From NCBI GenBank assembly GCA_026004655.1, contig BPJO01000010.1, positions 79,374 to 143,373 on the forward strand: a stretch of 64,000 bases of DNA, in the 5' to 3' direction. Position numbers and translations under genes: made by a program. The first letter of the stretch is position 1. Every line of letters starts with the position of its first letter. The notes beneath the pieces were generated by a model. The model ran no database searches. It had not been told where the DNA came from and saw only the letters and a list, made by a program, of their open reading frames with translations. Below, piece after piece: positions 1 through 8,988 of this stretch. The DNA comes from Phycisphaerae bacterium. Lineage in GTDB: Bacteria; Planctomycetota; Phycisphaerae; Tepidisphaerales; Tepidisphaeraceae.

Positions 1-2
1 AC

Positions 3-212
3 GACAGCCCCGTAGCCATGGCAGCACGTGAACTTCGGACTGTCTTGGAAAACCCGAATGCTTCCGGCGAAGAAATCGACCGTAAACTCAATGCTTATCG
101 TGATGCCCGCACCAAAGCCAATGAAAAGCTCGAAGACGCTCGAAAAGAACTGAGAGAAGTTCTTACCGCCCGTCAGGAAGCCGCTTTGGTCATGGCAGGG
201 ATTCTCGAGTAG
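3..212 (+). CDS. C-terminal fragment of a helical protein (5' end outside window)
   Basis: The frame is open from the first bases of the window, so this is the last ~69 residues of a longer protein rather than a small gene starting at the internal ATG at 18. The visible part is highly charged and predicted helical (runs of Glu, Lys, Arg, Ala with heptad-like spacing), ending in LTARQEAALVMAGILE. Similar Lys/Glu-rich tails end in 'LTxRQEAxLVxxGxL' in planctomycete periplasmic proteins I recall, but the family cannot be named from this piece. It lies upstream of the secretion operon and is separated from it by a hairpin. Confidence 0.6.
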   Translation, partial: DSPVAMAARELRTVLENPNASGEEIDRKLNAYRDARTKANEKLEDARKELREVLTARQEAALVMAGILE

Positions 213-239
213 TTTGTAAAAATCCACACTGTTGCGTGT

Positions 240-270
240 CCACACGGGTCTTTCCGCCGGGCCCGTGTGG
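240..270 (+). terminator. Hairpin between upstream gene and gspE
   Basis: A perfect 9-bp inverted repeat, CCACACGGG at 240-248 and CCCGTGTGG at 262-270, encloses a 13-base loop. The tail (CACGTTCTTC) is only weakly T-rich, so it is a plausible but not strong intrinsic terminator for the upstream gene. It covers the GTG at 267 that would otherwise give gspE a longer N-terminus, which argues for the downstream ATG at 291. Confidence 0.5.
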
Positions 271-290
271 CACGTTCTTCAAGAAATCCG

Positions 291-2000
291 ATGAAATTAA
301 TCGATCAGATAAGACAATCAGGACTCCTGGATGACACCGCAATCCATCGCGCCAGGGAGATGATGGATTCGGGAAAACCCCTCGAAGACGCCATTCTCGC
401 TGCAGATGGAGTCAGCGAGGAATCGTTATTGCGTTATTTGGCCGAGACGTTCTCGGTTCCCTATGTAAATCTTGAAACCCAGTCCCCTTCAAAAGAGTTC
501 TTGTCCCAGTTCCCCCTTCGGGTGCTAATTCGTCATAACCTGCTTCCGCTGCGCGAATCGGATGGGACAATACTGGTGGCTGCTTCTAGAATCAGTGAGA
601 CCACCGGAATTGATGAATTGCGTCTTTTGACCGGACGTGATATTACGCTCGCACTGGCCCCGGCCGGGGAGATCGCGCGTCAACTCAAAACCATTGTCGG
701 GATCGGCGCTGAAACCCTTCAGTCCTTGGATGCCGAAGCCGGTATTCAGGTCCTGGATGCGGAAGACGAAGGTGATCTGGATTCCGAATCGGCCGCTCAT
801 GACGCCTCGATCATCAAGTTCGTTAATCAAATCCTGACCGAAGCCATTGACAGCCGCGCAACGGACGTTCACATCGAACCATTCGAAGACCAGCTTCGGC
901 TTCGATACCGGATTGACGGGGTCCTTGTCGAAGCCAACGTTCCCCCGAGCGTTCGGCGTTTTCACTCGGCGATCGTTTCGCGAATCAAGATCCTGTCGCA
1001 CCTGGATATCGCTGAAAAAAGGCTGCCACAGGATGGAAGAATCAAACTCAAGCTGGGCGGCAGGGAAATTGATGTCCGAGTTTCGATCATCCCCATGATT
1101 CATGGCGAAGCGGTCGTTTTACGCATCCTGCACCGTTCCAGTGCACTACTGGGAACGGAACACCTGGGAATGCACCCCCGCGATCGTGAAATATTCGATC
1201 AGGTGCTGGACATGCCTCATGGTATCGTACTGGTGACCGGACCAACCGGGTCCGGAAAAACCACGACCCTTTATGCGGCACTTAGCGCCATTAATGATAC
1301 CGAGCGGAAAATTATCACAATCGAAGACCCCGTCGAATATCAGCTCCGGGGTGTCAACCAGATCCAGGTCAACAACAAAGCCGGTCTGACCTTTGCCCAG
1401 GGACTTCGGGCTATTCTCCGACACGATCCGGATGTAGTTTTGGTCGGCGAAATTCGCGACCGTGAGACGGCTGAAATTGCGGTACAGGCTTCACTCACCG
1501 GACACCTGGTTTTCAGCACCCTGCATACCAATGACGCGCCCGGTGCGGCCACGAGATTGATCGATATGGGCGTTGAACCTTATCTGGTGGCGTCTTCGCT
1601 CGAAGTGGTCATTGCCCAAAGATTGGTTCGTTTGATCTGTACACAGTGCAAAGCGCCCTTGCCTGATGATCTGTACCAGCGTGCCCGAGAACGATTTGGC
1701 GATCTTGTTCCACCGGTACTTTACTACGGAAAAGGTTGTCGGGCTTGTCAGAACACCGGGTTCCGTGGACGGCAAGGGGTATTCGAAATGATGGCGATCA
1801 ATGACGAGATCCGTTCTCTGATTTTGCACCGCGCGCCATCACATGATCTGCGTCGTGTGGCTGTCAAAGCCGGCATGCGAAGTCTGCGTGAAGACGGTTG
1901 GCGTGTGGTCCGCGAAGGACGGACCACCATAGACGAGCTGATGCAGAACACGAAAGATGAGGATCATCAGTTGAAGTTTGGTAGTGACGAGGGATTGTGA
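291..2000 (+). CDS. gspE: Type II secretion ATPase GspE (PilB/GspE family)
   Basis: Cytoplasmic hexameric ATPase that powers pseudopilus assembly in type II secretion. The N-terminal third is a MshEN/GSPII_E_N-type domain. The C-terminal ATPase has Walker A GPTGSGKT near residue 317, the His-box/Walker B stretch DPDVVLVGEIRD near 378, STLHTNDA shortly after, and a tetracysteine zinc site CTQC...CRAC near 450-483, a hallmark of GspE and PilB. An in-frame GTG at 267 would add eight residues but lies inside a hairpin, so ATG 291 is preferred. gspF follows with a one-base stop/start overlap. Because gspF-D follow, a T2SS role is more likely than type IV pilus. Confidence 0.95.
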   Translation: MKLIDQIRQSGLLDDTAIHRAREMMDSGKPLEDAILAADGVSEESLLRYLAETFSVPYVNLETQSPSKEFLSQFPLRVLIRHNLLPLRESDGTILVAASRISETTGIDELRLLTGRDITLALAPAGEIARQLKTIVGIGAETLQSLDAEAGIQVLDAEDEGDLDSESAAHDASIIKFVNQILTEAIDSRATDVHIEPFEDQLRLRYRIDGVLVEANVPPSVRRFHSAIVSRIKILSHLDIAEKRLPQDGRIKLKLGGREIDVRVSIIPMIHGEAVVLRILHRSSALLGTEHLGMHPRDREIFDQVLDMPHGIVLVTGPTGSGKTTTLYAALSAINDTERKIITIEDPVEYQLRGVNQIQVNNKAGLTFAQGLRAILRHDPDVVLVGEIRDRETAEIAVQASLTGHLVFSTLHTNDAPGAATRLIDMGVEPYLVASSLEVVIAQRLVRLICTQCKAPLPDDLYQRARERFGDLVPPVLYYGKGCRACQNTGFRGRQGVFEMMAINDEIRSLILHRAPSHDLRRVAVKAGMRSLREDGWRVVREGRTTIDELMQNTKDEDHQLKFGSDEGL

Positions 2001-3217
2001 TGGCAGCCTTTGCTTACGTTGCGGTGGATCGATCCGGAAAACGGACTACAGGTGTGATCGTTGCAGACTCCAAAGCCGCGGCGATCGATTCGGTCCTTGC
2101 CCAAGGCCTTTCACCGGTATCTGTCAATGAATCCGCTCCTAACGATTCTCGTAGCGGTGGACTGATCCGCAGAAAAGGGAAAATTTCTCAACACGCGGTC
2201 GAAACGTTTACCCGTGAACTGTCCAATCTTCTTGCGGCTGGTCTGTCGATCTCACGAGCATTGGCATTGCTTAAAAGAGAAGCTTCCAATCCTGCCGCCA
2301 GGGAAGCATGGACAAAGATTCATGACGATGTGGTGGGGGGCCAATCCCTGGCCGATTCACTGATGCAGTTTCCGCAGGCATTTTCGAGCGTATATGTTGC
2401 GATGGTACGCGCCGGAGAAACTGGAGGATTCCTGCACGTTGTGCTGCAGCAGATCGCGGACTTTCGACAGAGAGATCAGGACCTGAAATCCAAAGTCCGA
2501 TCGGCATTGATTTATCCGGTCGCGTTGGCATGCATTGCCAGTGGTGTCATGATCTTCTTGTTGACTTATTTCATCCCCAAGTTTGGGGCGATTTTTGCAC
2601 AGTTCGGCGACAAGTTGCCGACTTTGACACGTGTTGTTGCCGGCCTCAGTGGGTTATTGCTTCAATACGGAATTATTGTTTTGATCGCGGGAGCAATCGG
2701 TATTTTTGTACTACGTCGGTGGTTGTTGACTGAATCCGGCAGGCGTACCTGGGAGAAACTGTTGCTGTCCATGCCTTTGCTAGGCACGGTCATGTCACGT
2801 TTTGCATTGGTCCGTTTTGCCCGCATGCTAGGAACGTTGGTAGGTGCGGGCGTTCCTCTTGTGGCGAGCCTTAAAACCGCCCGCGAAGCCATCGGAAATC
2901 AGATCCTGGCTGATAGCGTGACCCGTGCAATAGAACAAGTTCAAAGAGGAACTTCATTGAGCAAAGCGCTTTCGGAAAACCGAAAACTCTTCCCCGCCAG
3001 CGTCATTGAAATGATCGCGGTGGCCGAAGAGACCGGTAGAGTCGATCAGGAGTTGATTCGACTGGCGACCACGTACGAGTCGGACCTAGACCGTCAACTC
3101 CGGACTTTGGTCGCTTTGGCAGAACCGTTGCTGCTGATCGTGATGGCGGCTTTGATCGGGACAGTAGTGGTTAGCATGCTGCTACCCGTATTTACCTTGC
3201 AAGACATGATTAACTGA
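2000..3217 (+). CDS. gspF: Type II secretion platform protein GspF
   Basis: Polytopic inner-membrane platform protein that couples the GspE ATPase to pseudopilin assembly. About 405 residues, the usual length. It shows the duplicated GspF helical domain: first copy in roughly residues 60-185 (FTRELSNLLAAGLSISRAL, then VYVAMVRAGETGG), second copy around 265-390 (FARMLGTLVGAGVPLVASL, then VIEMIAVAEETGRVD). Hydrophobic segments lie near 170-195, 215-240 and at the C-terminus. The start is ATG 2000, overlapping the gspE stop by one base; a GTG one codon earlier (1997) is the alternative. Translational coupling with gspE is likely. Confidence 0.95.
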   Translation: MAAFAYVAVDRSGKRTTGVIVADSKAAAIDSVLAQGLSPVSVNESAPNDSRSGGLIRRKGKISQHAVETFTRELSNLLAAGLSISRALALLKREASNPAAREAWTKIHDDVVGGQSLADSLMQFPQAFSSVYVAMVRAGETGGFLHVVLQQIADFRQRDQDLKSKVRSALIYPVALACIASGVMIFLLTYFIPKFGAIFAQFGDKLPTLTRVVAGLSGLLLQYGIIVLIAGAIGIFVLRRWLLTESGRRTWEKLLLSMPLLGTVMSRFALVRFARMLGTLVGAGVPLVASLKTAREAIGNQILADSVTRAIEQVQRGTSLSKALSENRKLFPASVIEMIAVAEETGRVDQELIRLATTYESDLDRQLRTLVALAEPLLLIVMAALIGTVVVSMLLPVFTLQDMIN

Positions 3218-3243
3218 GGTTTGTGATGAATGGAAGGAAACAT

Positions 3244-3657
3244 ATGGCAAAATCAAATCATCGGATTCGCGGTTTTACGCTGATCGAATTGCTGCTGGTA
3301 CTGGTGATTCTGGCCGTCCTGGCGGCGCTGGTCATTCCAAAGTTTACGGGTCGATCTCAGCAGGCTCGTGAGACGGCAGCCAAAACGGACATTTCCCGCA
3401 TTGCCACTGCGATCGCGGCGTTTGAAATCGATACCGGTCGGTTCCCTACCAGTGAAGAAGGTCTTAACGCGCTGATCAGCCAGCCCGCAGGTGTAACCAA
3501 CTGGCACCAGGCGTTTTCAAAGATGCCGATCGATCCTTGGGGAAATCCCTATCAGTATCGTTATCCCGGACAGGATAACCCCAACGGTTTTGATGTGTAC
3601 TCTTTTGGTCCCGACGGTCGTGAAGGGACAGATGATGATATCCGGTTTAAAGGATGA
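3244..3657 (+). CDS. gspG: Major pseudopilin GspG
   Basis: Major subunit of the T2SS pseudopilus. A short basic leader ends in RGFTLIELLLVLVI, the prepilin peptidase site (cleavage after Gly, Glu at +5) followed by the hydrophobic helix. The C-terminal half carries GspG hallmarks: PTSEEGLNAL, DPWGNPYQY and a calcium-site-like FGPDGREGTDDD ending. I chose ATG 3244 because GGAAGGA at 3232-3238 is well placed and leaves a ~10-residue leader; GTG 3223 would make an unusually long leader. gspH follows after four bases or less. Confidence 0.95.
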   Translation: MAKSNHRIRGFTLIELLLVLVILAVLAALVIPKFTGRSQQARETAAKTDISRIATAIAAFEIDTGRFPTSEEGLNALISQPAGVTNWHQAFSKMPIDPWGNPYQYRYPGQDNPNGFDVYSFGPDGREGTDDDIRFKG

Positions 3658-3661
3658 TGCC

Positions 3662-4144
3662 TTGAGTCGATATCGGTCGAGTTTTGGTTTTACGCTCATC
3701 GAACTGGTCATCGTGTTGATGATCATCGCACTGACCATTTCGTTGGCGGCGCCTTCGTTAGGTGGATGGAGCACGGGTGCGAAGATGCGAAATGCGTGTG
3801 ATGATTTTTTGGCCACGCTTCGATTGGCCCGCGGACAGGCGATCGTCGGCGTCTGTGAACAAATCGTGACCATCGACCCAAGCAACGGCACATACGCTAT
3901 TCAAACCCGCAACGGGGAAATGGTCGAACCCGCACCAGGACCGTGGGGTACTCCGATGAGCGTCCCGACCGGTTTTACTATCGATCTGCTCAGCGGTGGT
4001 CAGGGGGGGACATCCATCGTGTTTTATCCAGACGGGCGGTCCACACCCGCGCTGATCCAGATCACTGCACCCGACGGACAATCACGCCAGATCGTTTCTC
4101 GGGCGCCTGCTGAACCGTTTCGTATTGTCGGGGGTGCCCCATGA
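3662..4144 (+). CDS. gspH: Minor pseudopilin GspH
   Basis: Minor pseudopilin of the T2SS tip. The leader ends in FGFTLIELVIVLMI (Gly before the cleavage site, Glu at +5), then SLAAPSL and a GspH/FimT-like region with RNACDDFLATLRLARGQAI. The frame is open from about 3590 within gspG; TTG 3662 preceded by AAAGGA at 3649-3654 gives an eight-residue leader and just clears the gspG stop. ATG 3632 or 3635 inside gspG are alternatives. The 3' end overlaps gspI by ATGA. Start is uncertain; family is clear from position and sequence. Confidence 0.88.
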   Translation: MSRYRSSFGFTLIELVIVLMIIALTISLAAPSLGGWSTGAKMRNACDDFLATLRLARGQAIVGVCEQIVTIDPSNGTYAIQTRNGEMVEPAPGPWGTPMSVPTGFTIDLLSGGQGGTSIVFYPDGRSTPALIQITAPDGQSRQIVSRAPAEPFRIVGGAP

Positions 4145-4530
4145 AGTCAAAGGGATTTACGCTCCCAGAAGTTCTGGCAACCATGCTGATGTTGGGCATC
4201 ATTCTGCCCCCGGCGATGTATGCCATGACGACCGCCATGCGCACCAGTTCGAGAGCCCGACACACGGCCGAAGCGGCTCAGTTGGCGCAATACAAGTTGA
4301 CCGAACTCGCAATCACTCAGGATACCACTCAGTTTACCGGTAGCGGAACTTTTGGAGATGCTTGGCCAGAATATCGATGGGAATCGAGCTTTACGACCGG
4401 GGATTTTGATGTGTATGTCTTGACGGTTCGCGTTTTGTGGTCAGAACAAAACATCGAACGCTCCGTATCTCTTTCCACGATCGTCGCCCCTTCAATCTCT
4501 CAGACAAGTAGTACGGGAGGCGGATCATGA
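4141..4530 (+). CDS. gspI: Minor pseudopilin GspI
   Basis: Small minor pseudopilin, 129 residues, of the tip complex with GspJ and GspK. The leader MKSKG is followed by FTLPEVLATMLMLGI, with Gly at -1 and Glu at +5. The region RHTAEAAQLAQYKLTELA matches the GspI pattern in which a Tyr/Lys-Leu-Thr-Glu helix follows the hydrophobic segment, and the C-terminal part is beta-rich. ATGA overlaps couple it to gspH and gspJ. Assignment as GspI rather than another minor pseudopilin rests partly on operon order. Confidence 0.88.
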   Translation: MKSKGFTLPEVLATMLMLGIILPPAMYAMTTAMRTSSRARHTAEAAQLAQYKLTELAITQDTTQFTGSGTFGDAWPEYRWESSFTTGDFDVYVLTVRVLWSEQNIERSVSLSTIVAPSISQTSSTGGGS

Positions 4531-5192
4531 GTCATCGTGGTTTTACGCTTCTCGAATTGCTCCTGGCAACGGCCATCTCGGCCATGATGGCGCTGGTGAT
4601 CTATTCGGCCATGGTGACGGGATTTCGCTCGCGGAATACCGCAGCCGTGCAAATGGACGATATCAGGTCTCTTTCGATCGTCATGGACATCATCTCTCGT
4701 GAGTTTGATTCTATCTTGCCCCCGACAGGGACATTATCCGGTCCCATGGTCGGATACGCGATGGGAAGCCCGGGCGCCGAAGCGGATTCGGTCAAGTTTT
4801 TCAATCTCGGCAAAGATCGTATCGTTGACTCCCCACTAACAGAGGGTTTTCGGCAGGTGGAACTGGTTCTCAAAACCGATGCTGCTCAACCCGTGCTCGT
4901 CCGACGTGTATGGCGGAACTTGCTTGCCCCGACCATTCCTCCCCCGGAAGAAGAAATCATCTCCACCGAAGTAACCGGTTTTTCAGTTCGGTTTTTTGAT
5001 GGAACTAGCTGGTACACGGAGTGGGATTCGACGTTGCAGGAGGATTCGCTTCCGGTCGCCATCGAAATCACGCTTCGCAAGTCACCCTCTCGACAGTCTG
5101 ATCGAACGGAACCCTATTCGATTTCGCGAATAATTCCACTGTCATGCGCTTCCCCTGTTGAAACGACGCAGGAGGGTAGCAATGCGTCATAA
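4527..5192 (+). CDS. gspJ: Minor pseudopilin GspJ
   Basis: Minor pseudopilin of 221 residues, the usual GspJ size. The leader MSHRG precedes FTLLELLLATAISAMMALVI with Glu at +5. A GspJ-like pattern follows: early 'RNTAAVQMDDIRSLSIVMDI', a mid-protein VELVLKTD...LVRRVWR strand pair, and a late 'ISTEVTGFSVRFFDG', where GspJ computes its typical beta-sheet. It overlaps gspI by ATGA and contains the gspK ribosome-binding site and start near its 3' end. Confidence 0.9.
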   Translation: MSHRGFTLLELLLATAISAMMALVIYSAMVTGFRSRNTAAVQMDDIRSLSIVMDIISREFDSILPPTGTLSGPMVGYAMGSPGAEADSVKFFNLGKDRIVDSPLTEGFRQVELVLKTDAAQPVLVRRVWRNLLAPTIPPPEEEIISTEVTGFSVRFFDGTSWYTEWDSTLQEDSLPVAIEITLRKSPSRQSDRTEPYSISRIIPLSCASPVETTQEGSNAS

Positions 5193-6453
5193 TCACGTTC
5201 GACAAGGGAGTGTGATCATTGTTGCAATGATCGTTCTTTTTGCGCTCGCAGCCACAGTACTTACAATGGCCCGAAACGCACGGATCGATATGTCGCTGAG
5301 CGCGAACACACTCTCTGAGCGCCAAGCCGAATCCATTGCAACAGGTGCCGAACAGTATGTTCTGTCCATTCTTACGTCCTATCGCGACAGTCTGGATGAT
5401 CTGACCGAATCGCAGTTTAGAGAGATCCCCATCGGCGGGGGATATTTCTGGATCGTCCGGCCGAATTATGGCGATGATTCTCTGCCGACGTATGGACTGC
5501 TGGATGAGACTTCCAAACTCAATCTCAATACCGTTTCGCTTGATTCTCTCCGACTGCTGCCAGGGATGACTGATAATCTGGCAGGTGCCATTGTGGACTG
5601 GCGCGACAGCGATGATGAGATTTCAGATAACGGAGCGGAAAGCGGCACCTATCTCAGTAAGCGTGACGGGTATCGAACCAAGAACGCACCCTTTGAGTCG
5701 GTCGAAGAGCTTTTGTTGGTCGAAGGAATGACACCCGAACTGCTGTACGGCTATTCAGCCGGTACCAGAACCGTCGTTAGCGAGTACTATCAGATGCGCG
5801 GACTGTGTGATTTTTTCACTGTTTTTACTCGGCAACCGAATACCGCCTCAGACGGAACCGCACGAATCAACATCAACATCCAACGAACTCAAGCCAGAGA
5901 ACTTCTGAGAGAAAAACTTTCACGATCACGTGGCGACGAAATCATGAACCTGCTGGGGACTCAGCCGGTTGAAGATGTATTTGACCTGGCCAGTAAGACT
6001 CGAATGACTTATGACGAGCTTCTACTGGTATGCGACTATCTGACAACCCGACCAACGAACCAGCAGCAGCGAGGTCTGATCAACATTAATCAGGCGCCGC
6101 GAGAGGTTCTTCTCACGCTTCCCAATCTGAGCGAAAGTGAGGTTGACTCTTTGATTTCCAGGCGATCAACCGAATCTATGACCCATCCAACATCAATCGC
6201 CTGGGTCTATGACGTGCTCAAGGAAAAATCGGTGGGGCTGGCCAATCTTATAACCGGACGCGGGAGGCAGTTTTGTGCCGACATTGTAGCAGTCAGCGAC
6301 AGGGCACGGGCGTTCAAATGGATACGTATCGTGGTGGATACCACCTCTTCGACCCCTCGAATCGTTTATCGACGAGATTTAACCGAGCGAGGCTGGCCTC
6401 TGGATCAATCTATTCTCACAGCATTAAAGGGTGAATCAGGAGGTATGCGTTAA
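5182..6453 (+). CDS. gspK: Minor pseudopilin GspK
   Basis: Largest minor pseudopilin, thought to cap the pseudopilus. The leader MRHNHVRQG is followed by SVIIVAMIVLFALAA; Val replaces Glu at +5, which is the known trait of GspK. Helix-hairpin-helix-like segments follow: KLNLNTVSLDSLRLLPGM near residue 115 and GLININQAPREVLLTLPNL near residue 300. ATG 5182 is preferred because AGGAGGG (5170-5176) sits five bases upstream; the TTG at 5158 lies deep in gspJ. The stop overlaps the gspL start by one base. At 423 residues it is longer than the enterobacterial protein. Confidence 0.9.
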   Translation: MRHNHVRQGSVIIVAMIVLFALAATVLTMARNARIDMSLSANTLSERQAESIATGAEQYVLSILTSYRDSLDDLTESQFREIPIGGGYFWIVRPNYGDDSLPTYGLLDETSKLNLNTVSLDSLRLLPGMTDNLAGAIVDWRDSDDEISDNGAESGTYLSKRDGYRTKNAPFESVEELLLVEGMTPELLYGYSAGTRTVVSEYYQMRGLCDFFTVFTRQPNTASDGTARININIQRTQARELLREKLSRSRGDEIMNLLGTQPVEDVFDLASKTRMTYDELLLVCDYLTTRPTNQQQRGLININQAPREVLLTLPNLSESEVDSLISRRSTESMTHPTSIAWVYDVLKEKSVGLANLITGRGRQFCADIVAVSDRARAFKWIRIVVDTTSSTPRIVYRRDLTERGWPLDQSILTALKGESGGMR

Positions 6454-7844
6454 TGCGCATTGGCGGCACATCAGTTGTTGCACTTTGTCTTGGGCACGAT
6501 TTCGTCATCTGTGCGCTCGGTGAAGTCCGCGGAAATCAACGTATCGTACGGAAAATCGCTCGGTTCGATGCGGGCGGACCTTTGTTCGATCGTCCGGAAG
6601 CAAACGGACGGGCTTTGAGCCAGTTTCTGAGGGATCATCAGTTCGATGCTACTCGTGCAGTTGTCGGAGTGCCTGCAAAATGGGTCATTGCCCAAGAAAA
6701 GGAACTTCCACCAGTCAGTCCGGTGGAGGCATTATCAATTCTGCGTCTCCAGGCCGAGCGAATGGCGATGGGGGATGCCGGTACTCTCTTGACCGATACG
6801 GCCGGGGATATCCAATCGGCTGAAGGTCGTGTGCTTCTGGTGGGGATGTTGAAAACTCAGGCCGAGAACATTCAAAAACTTGCCGACGCCGCCGGTTTGA
6901 ATCTGATTGGGATTTGTCCGACTTCATTGGCCACCAGTGCGTTGATCGAATCCGATCACGACCTTATTCGTGTAGGGGAGTCTGGGGCAGAGCTGGTGCA
7001 GTGGCGTAGCGGTATGGCACGTCTGCTGCGTCCGATGCCGGTCAATCATGAAAAGGATCTAGTTCTTGAGACCCGGCGTGTTCTGGCCATTCGGGGACAG
7101 ACCGGACGATTAAAGCTTTATGACCCACGGGGGCTTACGAGTGATGAGCAGAATATTCTTTGCAAAGATCTGGGATCCGAGGTCGAATTGCTCACCCCGG
7201 ATGAACTGAATATTCGTATCGACACGTCGGCGATGAACGGATCTGCAGAGGTACTTGGGCGTATTGGGTATCTTCCGGCTGCGGCATTGTCTTTACTGGC
7301 GTTGGATCCTCGACGATTACCGGTCAATTTCCTTCAGGGTCGTTTGGCGCCTCCCCGACAACGTCGATTTGGTCGTACGGCCTATCTGGCCGCTGCGGCT
7401 TTATTTGTCGTAGTTGTTGGGCTCATCTCGCTGGTCATGTTTGTTCATGCCCGGGAATCCGAGGAGATGGAACTGAATGAAAGACTCAAAAGTATCGCCA
7501 AGGACGTCAAAGAGGCTCAAACCAGGCTCGATCAGTTCCGATTCGGAAGGCAGTATTTTGAATCCCGCTCAGGATATCTGAACTGCTGGCGTGAGTTGTC
7601 ACAGACATTTAATTATTCCGAGACTATCTGGGTCACGGGTTTCGTGCTTCGGTCCAGCGGAGAAGGCCAACTCATGGGAAAGAGCACCGACCAGAGGCTG
7701 ATTCTGTCGTTGCGCGACCGTCTGATGAACAACAAATTCTTTTCGCGAGTTCAGTTGTTAGACCTGCGCGAATCCAGTGGTCGGAACAATGAGATAACCT
7801 GGTCCATCAGTTTCGTGTACTCGCATGCGGAGGCTGGGAAATGA
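6453..7844 (+). CDS. gspL: GspL-like T2SS protein (PilM-like domain + TM + PilN-like domain)
   Basis: Bitopic inner-membrane protein linking the GspE ATPase to the periplasmic part of the system. Residues ~1-295 look like an actin-fold PilM/GspL cytoplasmic domain (VVGVPAKWVIAQEKELPPV and a later GRIGYLPAAALSLLALD), a single membrane helix lies near 309-332 (AAAALFVVVVGLISLVMFV), and the C-terminal ~130 residues resemble the PilN/GspL ferredoxin-like periplasmic domain with a coiled coil. In type IV pili these parts are separate PilM and PilN. It overlaps gspK by one base and gspM by ATGA. Confidence 0.85.
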   Translation: MRIGGTSVVALCLGHDFVICALGEVRGNQRIVRKIARFDAGGPLFDRPEANGRALSQFLRDHQFDATRAVVGVPAKWVIAQEKELPPVSPVEALSILRLQAERMAMGDAGTLLTDTAGDIQSAEGRVLLVGMLKTQAENIQKLADAAGLNLIGICPTSLATSALIESDHDLIRVGESGAELVQWRSGMARLLRPMPVNHEKDLVLETRRVLAIRGQTGRLKLYDPRGLTSDEQNILCKDLGSEVELLTPDELNIRIDTSAMNGSAEVLGRIGYLPAAALSLLALDPRRLPVNFLQGRLAPPRQRRFGRTAYLAAAALFVVVVGLISLVMFVHARESEEMELNERLKSIAKDVKEAQTRLDQFRFGRQYFESRSGYLNCWRELSQTFNYSETIWVTGFVLRSSGEGQLMGKSTDQRLILSLRDRLMNNKFFSRVQLLDLRESSGRNNEITWSISFVYSHAEAGK

Positions 7845-8410
7845 ACTTGTCTCGTCGTGAAAAGATCATCGGTCTGGTTGCAAGCGTCGTGGTGGGTGGA
7901 CTGATGCTTGATCAGCTGCTTGTTTCTCCCATGTTAGAAAGACTCGATAACGCCACCGCAATGATCCAGCAGCACCAGGAGGATCTGCAGAAAGCTGAAT
8001 CTGTGTTCAGTAGTGATCTGGCTGCACGCAAACGATGGAAACAGATGGTGGGCAACGGTTTCAAGACTGATGCCTCAGCGGCTGAGGGGCAGCTGCTGGA
8101 TCGTGTCCGTGATGCAGCACAACGTTCGGGAATCGGTGTTCAGGCATTCAAACCTGAACGCAGTGAGAAAGTCAACGGATTTTATCGGATTACGATCCGT
8201 GTGACGGCCACCGGCAATGCCTCTCAAACAGTCCGGTTTCTTTATCTTCTTCAGACTTCCACCATTCCCCTGAAGGTGATGGACCTGCAGATCAGTTCCA
8301 GAAAGGATGGAACGGACGATCTAGCGATCCAGATGGGTATCTCCACGATTTTTGACGCCCCTGTTCAAAAGGTTGCTATGCGGGACAGTCAACGGGAGGT
8401 TATCCCATGA
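7841..8410 (+). CDS. gspM: GspM/PilO-like T2SS protein
   Basis: Small bitopic inner-membrane protein of 189 residues, partner of GspL. A short N-terminus is followed by a membrane helix near residues 9-28 (IIGLVASVVVGGLMLDQLLV), a coiled-coil stretch (about 33-75) and a compact alpha/beta domain with RFLYLLQTSTIPLKVMDLQI that matches the PilO/GspM ferredoxin-like fold. Sequence conservation in this family is low, so the assignment leans on architecture and its ATGA overlaps with gspL and the next gene. Confidence 0.8.
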   Translation: MNLSRREKIIGLVASVVVGGLMLDQLLVSPMLERLDNATAMIQQHQEDLQKAESVFSSDLAARKRWKQMVGNGFKTDASAAEGQLLDRVRDAAQRSGIGVQAFKPERSEKVNGFYRITIRVTATGNASQTVRFLYLLQTSTIPLKVMDLQISSRKDGTDDLAIQMGISTIFDAPVQKVAMRDSQREVIP

Positions 8411-8973
8411 AGTACAGCCTGCTAATCTTATTTTTAATGATCTCGGTAGTTGAGGCTCAAAACCAAAGGTCTTCTTCAGGAAGTGATATTCCAGAAGAGT
8501 ACCAGGTGATTGTCAGTCGGAACATATTTCTCCGAGAAAGACAAAGACCCCGCGAACCTTCCACGCAGCCGGTCGTCATTCGTCCGGTAGAAACGCCTCC
8601 AGACGTACCCGAAAGACGTTTCGTTTTAAGAGGTGTCGTGCTCGAAGACGAAGGTATTCGAGCTTATTTCGAAAACGGATCAGGTCAGATCGTAAAAGTT
8701 TCGCCCGGAAATCCTATAGCGACTGGGTACATCAGCCAAATCATGATTGATACCGTCACATATGTATTGCCTGACGGCGAAGTACGACGGATCGAGATCG
8801 GACAAAATCTCGAAGGAACACGTGTCAGCGTCTCAACAAATCGGACGGGTTCGTCAGGAACATCGTCTAGCTCAACATCCGGGGGAGCATCCACAGGTGC
8901 TACGGGAGCAAATGAAATAGGCAATTTGAGTCTTGAAGAACGAATGCGCCTGCGTCGTCAACAAGGAAGATAG
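8407..8973 (+). CDS. GspC/PilP-like periplasmic T2SS protein
   Basis: Protein of 188 residues with a hydrophobic N-terminus (SLLILFLMISVVEA) that reads as a signal peptide or anchor. A middle segment 'YQVIVSRNIFLRERQR' followed by a Pro-rich linker and a beta domain (FVLRGVVLEDEGIRAYFEN, then VSPGNPI) fits the homology-region fold of GspC and PilP, which docks onto the secretin N0 domain. The tail is Ser/Gly/Thr-rich and ends in a basic stretch. ATGA coupling to gspM and a position directly before the secretin support a linker role between inner membrane and secretin. I do not assign gspC firmly. Confidence 0.7.
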   Translation: MKYSLLILFLMISVVEAQNQRSSSGSDIPEEYQVIVSRNIFLRERQRPREPSTQPVVIRPVETPPDVPERRFVLRGVVLEDEGIRAYFENGSGQIVKVSPGNPIATGYISQIMIDTVTYVLPDGEVRRIEIGQNLEGTRVSVSTNRTGSSGTSSSSTSGGASTGATGANEIGNLSLEERMRLRRQQGR

Positions 8974-8988
8974 GAAGGAACCTGAAAT